Below are positions 7,570-15,793 of a stretch of 52,695 bases of DNA, piece by piece; the stretch's first letter is position 1; each line of letters begins with the position of its first letter. The translations under genes were made by a program, and so were the position numbers. The notes beneath the pieces are model-generated. The model saw only the letters and a list, made by a program, of their open reading frames with translations, did not search any database and was not told the DNA's origin. This DNA is from Bradyrhizobium oropedii (GTDB taxonomy: Bacteria > Pseudomonadota > Alphaproteobacteria > Rhizobiales > Xanthobacteraceae): NCBI RefSeq assembly GCF_020889685.1, contig NZ_JACMYO010000042.1, positions 1 to 52,695 on the forward strand, read 5' to 3'.

Positions 7570-8682
7570 ATGAGTGACGTCATCGACCGCCCGATGCTTG
7601 ATGAGGAGAAAACCGCGGCGACGCGGCTGAAGATCATCGATTGCGACATCCATCCGAGCATCCATGCGCACAGCGATCTCAACGAGTTCCTGCCGAAGCG
7701 CTGGCAGCAGCATCTGAAGGAATATGGCAGCCACCTGCGCACGCCCTATATCGGCACCACGCCGTATCCGCGCTCCTCGCCGCTGATCGCGCGCCGCGAC
7801 GCATGGCCGCCGACCGGCGGCGTGCCGGGCTCCGATCTTGATTTCATGCGCAAGCAGCATCTCGATCCGTTCGACGTCGAGTTCGGCATCCTGCAGGTGC
7901 TCGACCTTTTCATCTTCTCGCAGCAGAATCTGGAATTCGGCGCCGCGATCCAGCGCGCCATCAATGACTGGCAGCTTGCGTTCTGGGCGCATCGCGATCC
8001 CAGGCTGAAGGCCTCGATCCTGGTCGGGCAGGACGGCTCTGACCTCGGCCTCGCCGAGATCGAGCGCTGCGCCAAGACGGGCGAATACATCCAGATCAAC
8101 GTCTCGCCGCGCGCCAACGAGCCGCTCGGCCGCCGCCGCTACTGGCCGATCTATGAGCGCGCGCAGGAGCTCGACCTGCCGCTCGGCATCCATGTCGGCG
8201 GCTATGGCGGGCACGCGCCGACCGGCGGCGGCTGGCCATCCTATTATTGCGAGGAGCATCAGTCGAACGCGCACACGGTGGCCTCGAACCTCACGAGCCT
8301 GGTGCTGGAAGGTGTTCCCGAGCGTTTCCCGAAACTGAAGATCGTGTTCATCGAGGGCGGCTTCGGCTGGATCCCCGCGACGATGTGGCGGATGGATCAG
8401 CATTTCGAGCGCTTCCGCAGCGAGGTGCCGCATCTCAAGCGCAAGCCGAGCGAATATGTGAAATCGCATTTCTGGTTCACGACCCAGCCGATCGACGAGC
8501 CCGATGAAGCCAAGCATCTGCGTCAGCTGATCGAGTGGGTCGGCATCGACCGGCTGCTGTTCTCGTCGGACTATCCGCACTGGGACTATGACGACGCGCG
8601 CTACGCCTTCAAGACGCCGCTGACGGAGGCCGAGCGGCGCAAGATCTTCAACAGCAACGCCCGCGCGGTTTACAAGTTCTAG
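7570..8682 (+). CDS. Amidohydrolase-2 family metal-dependent hydrolase (second of tandem pair)
   Basis: A 370-residue paralogue of the upstream gene with the same landmarks: IIDCDIHPSIHAHSDL, LPLGIHVGGYGGHAP and LLFSSDYPHWDYDDARYAF, ending in the family's FNSNARAVYKF (metal-site and NA-L/Y tail). GGAGGAG precedes ATG 7570. The first gene lacks the canonical C-terminal N-A-R-x-x-Y tail, while this copy retains it, so the two have diverged, possibly to different substrates or a heteromer. The downstream Rieske ferredoxin suggests linkage to oxygenase-type catabolism. That is inference. Confidence 0.9.
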   Translation: MSDVIDRPMLDEEKTAATRLKIIDCDIHPSIHAHSDLNEFLPKRWQQHLKEYGSHLRTPYIGTTPYPRSSPLIARRDAWPPTGGVPGSDLDFMRKQHLDPFDVEFGILQVLDLFIFSQQNLEFGAAIQRAINDWQLAFWAHRDPRLKASILVGQDGSDLGLAEIERCAKTGEYIQINVSPRANEPLGRRRYWPIYERAQELDLPLGIHVGGYGGHAPTGGGWPSYYCEEHQSNAHTVASNLTSLVLEGVPERFPKLKIVFIEGGFGWIPATMWRMDQHFERFRSEVPHLKRKPSEYVKSHFWFTTQPIDEPDEAKHLRQLIEWVGIDRLLFSSDYPHWDYDDARYAFKTPLTEAERRKIFNSNARAVYKF

Positions 8683-8723
8683 GATTGAGATGGTTCAATT
8701 TCGAATCGAGCCGCAGGCTCCGC

Positions 8724-8873
8724 TTCACCTCGCCCCGCCTGCGGGGAGAGGTCGGAATGCATCGTCAGATGCATTCCGGGTGAGGGGGAGTCTCCGCGAG
8801 CGCCGCTATCTCCGTTCATGCGGAGAGAGCCCCTCACCCCAACCCTCTCCCCGCAAGAACGGGGCGAGGGAGC
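8724..8873. repeat. Palindromic intergenic repeat, family B (copy 2, inverted relative to copy 1)
   Basis: About 150 bases matching the element at 3812 in reverse orientation: CCCGCCTGCGGGGAGAGG at the left, GCATCGTCAGATGC in the middle and CCCTCTCCCCGCAAGAACGG at the right. It lies between the second amidohydrolase and the Rieske gene, so it may attenuate read-through. Confidence 0.85.
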
Positions 8874-8925
8874 GCACCGCCGTCGCTGTCGCGATTCGCG
8901 CTTCTCACCCTGGTCTAGGACTCAG

Positions 8926-9339
8926 ATGACTCGTCACATCGTCGCGCGCACCAGCGAGATTCCCGCCGGCGGCAACAAGGTGTTCGGCCTCGAGGGCCGC
9001 GACATCGTCGTGTTCCACGTCAATGGCGAGTTCTTCGCGCTGCTCAATCGCTGCCCGCATGAGGGCGCGCCGCTGGAGAAGGCGGCCTGCGTCGCGCGCC
9101 TGACCTCGCCAGAGCCCGGTATTTATCAGCGCGACCGCGTCGGCGAGATGCTGCGCTGTCCGTGGCACGGCTGGGAATTCGACATCCGCAACGGCCAGTC
9201 CTGGTTCGATCCGACGCGGTTCAGGATCCGCTCCTATCCGGTCGCGGTCGAAAGTGGTGCGGAATTGCAGAAGGGGCCGTATGTCGCCGAGACCTTTCCG
9301 GTGCACATCGAGGACAATTACGTGATCGTCGAGGTCTGA
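8926..9339 (+). CDS. Rieske-type [2Fe-2S] ferredoxin
   Basis: A 137-residue Rieske protein with both cluster-binding boxes intact: C-P-H (in RCPHEGAPLEKAAC) and C-P-W-H (in RCPWHGWEFDI), the Cys-x-His / Cys-x2-His ligand set. The small size and lack of a membrane helix indicate a soluble electron carrier for a ring-hydroxylating oxygenase or similar enzyme, not a bc1 subunit. ATG 8926 follows AGGA. No oxygenase alpha subunit is in the window. The large flavin/2Fe-2S reductase at 10149 could be its electron donor; that is inference. Confidence 0.88.
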   Translation: MTRHIVARTSEIPAGGNKVFGLEGRDIVVFHVNGEFFALLNRCPHEGAPLEKAACVARLTSPEPGIYQRDRVGEMLRCPWHGWEFDIRNGQSWFDPTRFRIRSYPVAVESGAELQKGPYVAETFPVHIEDNYVIVEV

Positions 9340-9353
9340 GGGGCAATCGCTGT

Positions 9354-9400
9354 TGTTGCAACATATGCAATAATGAAGTTACAATAACGGCGATTATAAT
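9354..9400 (+). promoter_or_regulatory. AT-rich promoter region upstream of the glutathione S-transferase
   Basis: A low-GC island with the perfect palindrome TGTTGCAACA (9354-9363) and a consensus -10 box TATAAT (9395-9400), 70 bases before the GST start. No good -35 is seen at 16-18 bases, so the upstream palindrome may bind an activator. Confidence 0.45.
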
Positions 9401-9469
9401 AATAGATGCAATGCGCCATCTTGAGTTCGCGGTCGGGATAACCCCGTCCACGAGATCAGGAACGGCACC

Positions 9470-10087
9470 ATGAAGCTCTATCACTTTGCCCTGTCCGGCC
9501 ACGCGCATCGCGCACGCCTGTTCATATCGCTACTGGGAATCCCGCACGAGCTGGTCGATGTCGACCTCAGGTCCGCCGCGCAGAAGACGCCGGAATTCCT
9601 CGCACTCAACCCGTTCGGCCAGGTGCCGGTGCTCGACGATGACGGCATCATCATTGCCGATTCCAACGCGATCCTGGTCTATCTCGCGACCAAGCTCGGC
9701 CGCACCGACTGGTTGCCGCAGGATGCAAAGGGGGCTGCGGCCGTGCAGCGCTGGTTGTCGGTTGCCGCCGGTGATCTCGCGTTCGGTCCCGCCGCCGCGC
9801 GGCTCATCACCGTGTTTGGCGCGAAGTTCAATCCGGACGACGTGATCGCCCGCGCGCATGTGTTGCTGAAGCGGCTCGAAGCCCATCTTGCCGATCGCGA
9901 CTGGCTGGTCGGCACGCAGCCGACGATCGCCGATGTCGCGCTCTACAGCTATCTCTCGAGCGCGCCTGAAGGCAACGTCGATCTCTCCGGCTATGTCAGC
10001 GTCAACGCGTTCCTGCGCCGGATCGAGGCATTGCCGGGTTTCGTGCCCTTCGCCAAGACATCAGTCGGTCTGGCGACTGCTGCGTGA
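9470..10087 (+). CDS. Glutathione S-transferase
   Basis: A 205-residue GST. The N-terminal thioredoxin-fold domain (1-80) begins [20 protein letters not shown] and carries the cis-proline [13 protein letters not shown] and the glutathione-binding [11 protein letters not shown]. The helical C-terminal domain contains [20 protein letters not shown] (N-capping box). Length is typical. AGGA lies seven bases before ATG 9470. The next gene starts 61 bases downstream in the same direction, so GST and the flavin reductase are probably co-transcribed. The substrate is unknown. Confidence 0.92.
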   Translation: MKLYHFALSGHAHRARLFISLLGIPHELVDVDLRSAAQKTPEFLALNPFGQVPVLDDDGIIIADSNAILVYLATKLGRTDWLPQDAKGAAAVQRWLSVAAGDLAFGPAAARLITVFGAKFNPDDVIARAHVLLKRLEAHLADRDWLVGTQPTIADVALYSYLSSAPEGNVDLSGYVSVNAFLRRIEALPGFVPFAKTSVGLATAA

Positions 10088-10148
10088 TGTGCCGATCGGG
10101 CGTGCCCGCGGGCACGCCCGTCCAACCCCCGCAAGGGAGGGCGATGCG

Positions 10149-12224
10149 ATGAGCGACAGGCGAACCAAGAACAAGCTCGCGGCCTGGCATGCCGGCGAAA
10201 AGGCGATCCAGCAGAGGGTCGGCGTTGCCGAGAAGATGGAGGCCGTCGGCCAGCGCACGGTGCGGGATTTCATGCCCGACCAGCATCGCGATTTCTTCGC
10301 GCAGATTCCCTTTATCGTGGTCGGCAGCGTGGACCGACGCGGCGACGCATGGGCCTCGCTGCTGGCCGGCCGGCCCGGCTTCATCTCATCGCCGACACCG
10401 CGCAGCCTCGCGATCGATGCGCGGCCTGACCCCACCGATCCCGTTAGTGAAGGTATGCGCGAAGCCGACGCGATCGCACTGTTGGGAATCGAACTACACA
10501 CAAGGCGCCGCAACCGTGCCAACGGGCTGCTGCGTGCATCGTTGGGCAAGGCGCTCAGCTTCGAGCTCGATCAGAGCTTTGGCAACTGTCCGCAATACAT
10601 CCAGCTGCGCGATTTCGCCTTCGTGCGCGAGCCGGGCGAGCCGTTCACGGGAGCGATCGAGGAGAACGCGACGCTCGATCAGGCCGCGCGCGACACGATC
10701 GCGGCGGCGGATACGTTCTTCGTGGCGTCCTATGCCGAGCGCGAGGACCGCCGCCAGGTCGACGTCTCGCATCGCGGCGGCAGAGCGGGATTTGTGCGCG
10801 TCGCCGCCGACGGCACGCTGACGATCCCGGATTTCGCCGGCAATCTGTTCTTCAACACGCTCGGCAACATCCTGGTCAACGGCAAGGCCGGGCTCGTGTT
10901 CGTCGATTTCGAGAGCGGCGACATGCTGCAGCTGACTGGTGATGCCGAGGTGATCCTGGACTCGCCGGAGATCGCCGCGTTCCAGGGCGCCGAACGGCTC
11001 TGGAGTTTTCGTGCCCGTCGCATGGTGCGCCGGCGCGGCGCGCTGCCGCTGCGCTGGGCGCTCCGAGCCGAGGGCTGCTCGCCCAATGCACTGATGACCG
11101 GCGACTGGATGCAGGCCGCCGATCGGATTCGCGCGGCCGAACTTGCGAGGCAGTGGCGTCCGTTCAAGGTTACAGAAATCGTCGACGAGAGCCGGTCGAT
11201 CCGTTCGTTTCATCTACAGCCGGACGACGGGGCCGGACGGCTTCCGCACCGGGCGGGACAGCATCTGCCGATCCGCTTGTCGATCCCGGGCGCGGACAAG
11301 CCTGTCATCCGCACCTATACGCTGTCGGTCGCGCCGTCGGACGGCATGTACCGCATCAGCGTCAAGCGCGACGGCGTGGTGTCGCAGCATCTGCATGACA
11401 ATATCCGTGTCGGCGACATCATCGAGGCGCGCGCGCCGGGCGGCGGCTTCACGATCGATGCCCGCGAGAAGCGGCCCGCCGTGCTGCTCGCCGGCGGCGT
11501 CGGCATCACGCCGATGCTCGCGATGCTGCGTCACGTGGTTTATGAAGGGCTGCGCACCCGCGGCATCCGGCCGACATTCCTGTTCCAGGCCGGGCATGCC
11601 AAGCAGGATCGCGCCTTCGGCGACGAGTTGCAGCAACTCGCCGACGCCGCCGGTGGCGCGGTGCGGATCACCCGCGTGCTCAGCGACGTTGACGGCGCCG
11701 AGCAGGGCACCGACTACGACGCCGCAGGGCGGATCGATATGGCGCTGCTGTCGCGCGTCCTGCCGTTCAACGATTACGACTTCTATCTGTGCGGGCCGCC
11801 GCAATTCACCCAATCGCTCTATGACGCGCTGCGTAGCTACAACATCGCCGACGGCAGGATTCACGCCGAAGCTTTCGGCCCTTCGTCGCTGGTGAGGAAG
11901 CTTGACGTCGTCAAAGCGGCGCCGCCACACCGGCCGCCCGCGACCACGCCGGTCCCCGTCGCCTTCACCGCATCAATGAAGGAAGCGCGCTGGACGCCGG
12001 AATCCGGGACGCTGCTGGAGCTCGCGGAAGCACGCGGCCTCAGCCCCGCCTTCAGTTGCCGGGAAGGCAATTGCGGAAGCTGCCGAACCAGATTGCAGGC
12101 CGGCGCGGTGACCTATCTGAAGGAGCCGACCGCCGAGGTGGCCGATGATGAGGTGCTGATCTGCTGCGCCGTGCCGGCGAAGCCGGAAGGCGATGGCGAG
12201 AATCGGGTCCAGCTCGATCTTTGA
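10149..12224 (+). CDS. Pyridoxamine-phosphate-oxidase-like / ferredoxin-NADP-reductase-like / 2Fe-2S ferredoxin fusion
   Basis: A 691-residue three-part redox protein. Residues about 40-330 form a PNPOx-like FMN-binding split barrel (FFAQIPFIVVGSVDRRG, then PDFAGNLFFNTLGNIL). About 336-590 form an FNR module with the flavin box R388-x-Y-T-L-S, the nucleotide-binding segment LLAGGVGITPMLAML and YLCGPPQF. About 604-691 form a plant-type ferredoxin domain with C637-x4-C642-x2-C645 and a fourth cysteine in LICCAVP. It probably moves electrons from NAD(P)H through flavin to a 2Fe-2S centre in the cytosol. GGGAGGG precedes ATG 10149. GST lies directly upstream. The acceptor is unknown. Confidence 0.9.
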   Translation: MSDRRTKNKLAAWHAGEKAIQQRVGVAEKMEAVGQRTVRDFMPDQHRDFFAQIPFIVVGSVDRRGDAWASLLAGRPGFISSPTPRSLAIDARPDPTDPVSEGMREADAIALLGIELHTRRRNRANGLLRASLGKALSFELDQSFGNCPQYIQLRDFAFVREPGEPFTGAIEENATLDQAARDTIAAADTFFVASYAEREDRRQVDVSHRGGRAGFVRVAADGTLTIPDFAGNLFFNTLGNILVNGKAGLVFVDFESGDMLQLTGDAEVILDSPEIAAFQGAERLWSFRARRMVRRRGALPLRWALRAEGCSPNALMTGDWMQAADRIRAAELARQWRPFKVTEIVDESRSIRSFHLQPDDGAGRLPHRAGQHLPIRLSIPGADKPVIRTYTLSVAPSDGMYRISVKRDGVVSQHLHDNIRVGDIIEARAPGGGFTIDAREKRPAVLLAGGVGITPMLAMLRHVVYEGLRTRGIRPTFLFQAGHAKQDRAFGDELQQLADAAGGAVRITRVLSDVDGAEQGTDYDAAGRIDMALLSRVLPFNDYDFYLCGPPQFTQSLYDALRSYNIADGRIHAEAFGPSSLVRKLDVVKAAPPHRPPATTPVPVAFTASMKEARWTPESGTLLELAEARGLSPAFSCREGNCGSCRTRLQAGAVTYLKEPTAEVADDEVLICCAVPAKPEGDGENRVQLDL

Positions 12225-12261
12225 TCAGCCGTATTCAGCTTGCGCAGCGTTACGCGGCTGG

Positions 12262-12618
12262 TCAGCCCATGCTGCCCGGCATGAAGCAGCGCGGCTTTGG
12301 GTGACCGTTCAGGTAATACGGCCAGACCATGGTGTGGCCGGCACGATTAGGTCCGGTGACGACGGCCTCATCGGGAACGTCGATCCACTCACCTTCGAGG
12401 CGCACACGGTAGTGGCCGTCCTTGGTGTCCCAATCTGCGTCGTCGACGCGTGTCGCGTCGCTGCCGTCGCAGCAGGGCCCTTTTCCGCTGTGCAGGCTCT
12501 CATACCAGCCGTTCAACTCGGGTTGGTCGTGATCATGGGCCCGGGCCGGGCCGATCGCCGGAATCGACAGCAGGGCGGCGAGAGCAAAGAACGTCGCATG
12601 CCGAAACGATTTGTTCAT
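12262..12618 (-). CDS. Small secreted protein with CCDGSDA motif
   Basis: 118 residues: a Sec signal peptide (MNKSFRHATFFALAALLSIP, cleavage near ARA-HD), then a His/Asp-rich stretch (HDHDQPELNGWYESL) and GPCCDGSDATRVDDADWDT, ending PKPRCFMPGSMG. Three cysteines and the N-terminal histidines suggest metal binding or disulfides in the periplasm. Similar CCDGxDA proteins of unknown function are, as I recall, common in Bradyrhizobium. A 20-bp perfect dyad lies about 70 bases upstream. It converges with the reductase gene. Confidence 0.8.
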   Translation of the reverse strand: MNKSFRHATFFALAALLSIPAIGPARAHDHDQPELNGWYESLHSGKGPCCDGSDATRVDDADWDTKDGHYRVRLEGEWIDVPDEAVVTGPNRAGHTMVWPYYLNGHPKPRCFMPGSMG

Positions 12619-12689
12619 CTGGTTTCCAATCCCGGAAGCCCATGTCAGCCAATCCGGAAGTGGTCATTGACTTCAGTTCATCAATAAGA

Positions 12690-12709
12690 TGATTATTATC
12701 ATATAATCA
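12690..12709. promoter_or_regulatory. 20-bp perfect dyad upstream of the CCDGSDA secreted protein
   Basis: TGATTATTATCATATAATCA: 7-base arms TGATTAT / ATAATCA around TATCAT, in an AT-rich patch unlike the flanks. It resembles Fur-superfamily operators (Fur, Zur, Mur, Irr) in length and TGAT/ATCA ends. The leftward promoter of the secreted protein should lie here. Which regulator binds is inference. Confidence 0.5.
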
Positions 12710-12749
12710 CATTCATGAGAGGACGCGGAGCCCGGTCGGAAGGCCAAGC

Positions 12750-13325
12750 TCAGGCAAGCAGGCCCATGACCTGGTCGATCACGGCCTTCACCTGCTTCGA
12801 ATCCGGCCTTTGGTGCGCAAGCGCGAGCAGCCCCGCATGCACCACCATGATCGTGTGTGCGGTGATGTCCGGGTCAAATCCCTTCCTGAACTCGGCACGA
12901 TCGGCTCGCAGGCGCGCGCGCAGCAGCTCTTCGAGGCGCCGGTTATAGCGCTCGATGCTCCTGCGGACCTCGGCCTGGTCGAGCGAGCCGTCGGTCGCGG
13001 AATTGATCGACAGGCAGCCGTGCTGTCCCTTCTCGCCCGAGCAATACGGGATGAAACCGGTGAGCCACTGCCTGATCGTCTCGCGGGCCGGCCCCGGCTG
13101 CGCCAGGGTCCGCTCGGCCCAGCCCAGAATGCCATCGTGATAGCGGTCCAGCACTTTCAGGAACAGCGCGTTCTTGTCGCCGAAAGCCGCGTACAGGCTG
13201 GGCTTCGCGATACCGCTCGCCGCCGTGATCTCGTCGAGCGAAGTCGCCTGAAAACCCTTCCGCCAGAACACCTGACGGGCGATCTCCAGAACGTCGTCCG
13301 GATCGAAGCTGCGCGGTCTTGCCAT
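12750..13325 (-). CDS. TetR/AcrR-family transcriptional regulator
   Basis: A 191-residue TetR-type repressor. Its N-terminal helix-turn-helix (about 5-55) reads FDPDDVLEIARQVFWRKGFQ, then TSLDEITAASGIAKPSLYAA, the pattern of the AcrR/YxaF-like group. The C-terminal ligand domain contains GWAERTLAQPGPARETI and CLSINSATDGSL. It is divergent from an enoyl/quinone reductase, and an inverted repeat overlapping that gene's promoter (13412-13427) is its probable operator. The ligand is unknown. Confidence 0.92.
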   Translation of the reverse strand: MARPRSFDPDDVLEIARQVFWRKGFQATSLDEITAASGIAKPSLYAAFGDKNALFLKVLDRYHDGILGWAERTLAQPGPARETIRQWLTGFIPYCSGEKGQHGCLSINSATDGSLDQAEVRRSIERYNRRLEELLRARLRADRAEFRKGFDPDITAHTIMVVHAGLLALAHQRPDSKQVKAVIDQVMGLLA

Positions 13326-13411
13326 GCTGGTGTTTTATGTACTCCTGCGTCGGATGTGAAGCCTTCACCTTGCTGTGAAGTCGTTCCGGACCATTGACGC
13401 AAGCTGTATTC

Positions 13412-13427
13412 TGTACTTACAAGTACA
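13412..13427. promoter_or_regulatory. Probable TetR operator overlapping the reductase promoter
   Basis: TGTACTT-AC-AAGTACA, a perfect inverted repeat with seven-base arms. A -35-like TTGACG sits at 13394-13399 and a weak -10 (TACAAG, 13418-13423) falls inside the dyad, so binding would block the polymerase. A matching half-site TGTACT occurs at 13338, near the TetR start. Confidence 0.6.
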
Positions 13428-13450
13428 TAATGAAATCGGGAGATGATGCC

Positions 13451-14428
13451 ATGAAGGCGGTTCAGGTTGTCGCATTCGGACGTCCGGCGGTGAAGCTGAA
13501 CGAGGTGCCCGACACGGGCAGCCCCGGGCCTAACGAGGTGGTGGTCGCGGTCGAGGCCGCACCGATCAACAACTCGGACTTCATGATCATGGCCGGACGC
13601 TACGGCTATCTGCCAACGCCGCCGGCGACGCTCGGAATCGAGGGCGTCGGACGGGTGATCGCCGCGGGATCGCAGGTGACGAATCTGAAGGTGGGTGACC
13701 GCACCTTGATTCCGTTCACGGTCCCGACCTGGACCGAACGCGTCAGGTTCACGGCATCATGGCAGCGGCCGCTGCCCGAAGTTGCCGATATCAAGCAGTT
13801 GTCCATGATCGGGGTCAACCCGGCCACGGCCTATCTGTTGCTGACCGATTTCGTGAAGGTGCCGCGCGGCGGCTGGGTGATCCAGAACGGCGCCAATTCC
13901 GCGACCGCGCGGGCGGTGATCGCCGTTGCGAAGTCGCTGGGGTTGAAGACGGTCAACGTGGTCCGGCGCGAGGATGTCGTTGACGAGGTCAAGTCGGCCG
14001 GCGGCGATATCGTTTTGGTGGATGGGCCCGATCTCGCCAAACGCGTCGCCAAGGAGACCGGCGGATCGCCGATCCTGTTGGCGCTGGACGTTGTCGGCGG
14101 CGCCTCGACGCTGAACTTGATGAACTGCCTGGCGGCCAAAGCCGTGCTCGTCATCTACAGTGCGATGAGCGGCCAGCCGTTCTCCGGCTCGGCCTTGAGT
14201 GTGATCTTCAACGAGGTGTCGGTGCGCGGCTTCTGGCTCGGCCATTGGGGCAAGACCGCGACCGGTGAAACGTTGGCGACAATGTACGACCATCTCGTGC
14301 CGATGGTTGCCTCCGGCGCAATCAGCGCGCCGGTCGTCGGGACCTACCGCCTGGAAGATTTTTCGCAGGCGATCGCGCAGGCGTCGGCGTTCAAGGGCAA
14401 GGTCATCTTCACGCCGAACCAGGCCTGA
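13451..14428 (+). CDS. MDR-family enoyl reductase / quinone oxidoreductase (MECR/Etr1-like)
   Basis: A 325-residue medium-chain dehydrogenase/reductase. The N-terminal GroES-like part has PGPNEVVVAVEAAPINNSDF and TLGIEGVGRVIAAGSQV. The nucleotide-binding part has VIQNGANSATARAVIAVAKS and LKTVNVVRRED. The Q-N-G-A-N-S-x-x-G/A-R-A-V-I pattern is that of mitochondrial trans-2-enoyl-CoA/ACP reductases (MECR/Etr1) and relatives, and there is no structural zinc loop. It would use NADPH in the cytosol. ATG 13451 follows GGGAGA. Probably repressed by the divergent TetR regulator. The true substrate may be an electrophilic enal or quinone. Confidence 0.9.
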   Translation: MKAVQVVAFGRPAVKLNEVPDTGSPGPNEVVVAVEAAPINNSDFMIMAGRYGYLPTPPATLGIEGVGRVIAAGSQVTNLKVGDRTLIPFTVPTWTERVRFTASWQRPLPEVADIKQLSMIGVNPATAYLLLTDFVKVPRGGWVIQNGANSATARAVIAVAKSLGLKTVNVVRREDVVDEVKSAGGDIVLVDGPDLAKRVAKETGGSPILLALDVVGGASTLNLMNCLAAKAVLVIYSAMSGQPFSGSALSVIFNEVSVRGFWLGHWGKTATGETLATMYDHLVPMVASGAISAPVVGTYRLEDFSQAIAQASAFKGKVIFTPNQA

Positions 14429-14437
14429 TCGGGAATT

Positions 14438-14460
14438 CGCGCGCCTTGCCGAGGCGCGCG
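14438..14460 (+). terminator. Hairpin after the MECR-like reductase
   Basis: Nine-base perfect stem CGCGCGCCT / AGGCGCGCG with a five-base loop, 9 bases past the stop. No clear T-run follows, so termination strength is uncertain. It lies between convergent genes. Confidence 0.4.
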
Positions 14461-14495
14461 CCGGTTCTGTGTCCCGAGCCGGAGGGGCGTGTTGC

Positions 14496-15275
14496 TCAAG
14501 CGTGCTCCCCGGCCCGCTGCGGCAGGATGAAGACCAGGGCGGCGATCGCAACGGCAAGCGCGACCGATGCCGTGTAGCGGCTGAGAGCAAGGCCGCCGTG
14601 ATCGAGCGGCTTGTCGAGGAAATCGCCGACGGTGGCGCCGAGCGGCCTGGTCAGGACGAAGGCAATCCAGAACAGCACCGTGTGCGACACCCGGGTCCAG
14701 AGATAGGCGGCAGCAACGATGGCGATGCCGGCGGCGAACACGATGGCGCCGCCGCCATAGCCGAGGCCGGTGGAGTCGGCCATCCAGTCGCCGAGCGCGG
14801 TGCCAAGCGTCTGCGAGAACAGGATCGTGACCCAGTAGAAGGTCTCCGCCGCCTTGTTGTCGATCGATGCGATCGAGACCGTTCCCATGGTGCGATGCCA
14901 TGCGGCGAGCGACGCAACCAGCAGTCCGGCGAGCAGCGATGAGCCGCCGAGATATCCGATTCCGAGCGAGCGGTCGACGAAATCGGCAAAGGTCGTGCCG
15001 ACGGTCGTGGTCGCGATGATCACAGTCCAGTAGAGCAGCGGATGAAAGCGCCTCGCCGCCATCTGTGCCGCAACGGCAATTGCGAAGATGACGGCGAAGA
15101 TCGCGGTGCCGACGAGATAGCCGAGATTCATCGACATCGTGACGGCGTCGCCGCCGGTCTCGCCCAGCGTCGTGGCCAGGATCTTGATGACCCAGAAGCC
15201 GAGCGTAACGGCGGGAACCTTGCCCGCGCGGTCATCGGTGGCATCGACGTGCAGCATTTGCATGAGGTTCGTCAC
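14496..15275 (-). CDS. COG4705-type four-repeat membrane protein (paralogue b)
   Basis: A 259-residue polytopic membrane protein of about eight helices. Its sequence is four copies of one unit: GFWVIKILATTLGETGGD, LYWTVIIATTTVGTTFAD, FYWVTILFSQTLGTALGD and LFWIAFVLTRPLGATVGD. The common pattern is (F/Y)W-x5/6-T-x2-G-x4-D. COG4705 proteins are described only as membrane-anchored proteins of unknown function. The conserved acidic residues inside membrane segments suggest cation transport, which is inference. It is the last gene of the three-gene operon beginning at 16579. Confidence 0.85.
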   Translation of the reverse strand: MTNLMQMLHVDATDDRAGKVPAVTLGFWVIKILATTLGETGGDAVTMSMNLGYLVGTAIFAVIFAIAVAAQMAARRFHPLLYWTVIIATTTVGTTFADFVDRSLGIGYLGGSSLLAGLLVASLAAWHRTMGTVSIASIDNKAAETFYWVTILFSQTLGTALGDWMADSTGLGYGGGAIVFAAGIAIVAAAYLWTRVSHTVLFWIAFVLTRPLGATVGDFLDKPLDHGGLALSRYTASVALAVAIAALVFILPQRAGEHA

Positions 15276-15336
15276 TCCAGGAGGCGTCGCCGGCGGACGA
15301 TGCCGCCGGCGGGTGGTCGGACGATGGACGGGGAGA

Positions 15337-15735
15337 TCAGGCCTTCATCTGGTCCATGATCGACAACAACTCGGTGAGTGCCTTCTTGCATTTGGCGGCA
15401 TCCGGATTGGTCTCACGCACGGCCTCGAGCGCACGATCGATTGCCTTGTCGACCGTGTGCCAGTCCGCAGCGGCGCGCGGCTTCAAGCCGGCTTCCGCTT
15501 CGTCCCATCTGGTCTCGAGATCCTTGATCCGCGTCTTGGCGCCGGCGAGGTCACCCTTGTCGACCATTTCAGCGACGTCGGCGGCGATGCTGCGAAATGG
15601 CGTCAGGTCGCCGAGCCTGGAGGCGGCTGCGTGCGCGCGCGGCAGTAGCAGCAGGCGTCCGCTGGCATCGGGGAGCGGTTGGACAACAGCGAACGCAAGA
15701 AGCGCTGTCGCAAGTCCGAGTGTCGTCTTGTTCAT
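15337..15735 (-). CDS. Small secreted helical protein of unknown function
   Basis: 132 residues with a Sec signal peptide ([20 protein letters not shown], cleavage near AHA-AA). The mature chain is rich in Ala, Asp, Glu and Lys and predicted helical ([20 protein letters not shown], then [13 protein letters not shown]) and has one cysteine (AAKCKKAL). AGGAG precedes ATG 15735. It lies between the two COG4705 paralogues with 58- and 61-base gaps and reads the same way, so it is probably their periplasmic partner. I recognise no named family. Confidence 0.8.
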   Translation of the reverse strand: MNKTTLGLATALLAFAVVQPLPDASGRLLLLPRAHAAASRLGDLTPFRSIAADVAEMVDKGDLAGAKTRIKDLETRWDEAEAGLKPRAAADWHTVDKAIDRALEAVRETNPDAAKCKKALTELLSIMDQMKA

Positions 15736-15793
15736 CGTGGTTCTCCTCTTGTGGGGGTGGTCCGATCGTCGCCCGTCCGGACGCACGTCGAAT

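Noticed and set aside
6621..7742. Minus-strand 373-codon frame
   Set aside because: Antisense to the first amidohydrolase gene, whose motifs are unmistakable; no family resemblance of its own.
9360..9415. AT-rich island as a horizontally acquired fragment
   Set aside because: It is only about 60 bases long and better explained as the promoter region of the GST gene.
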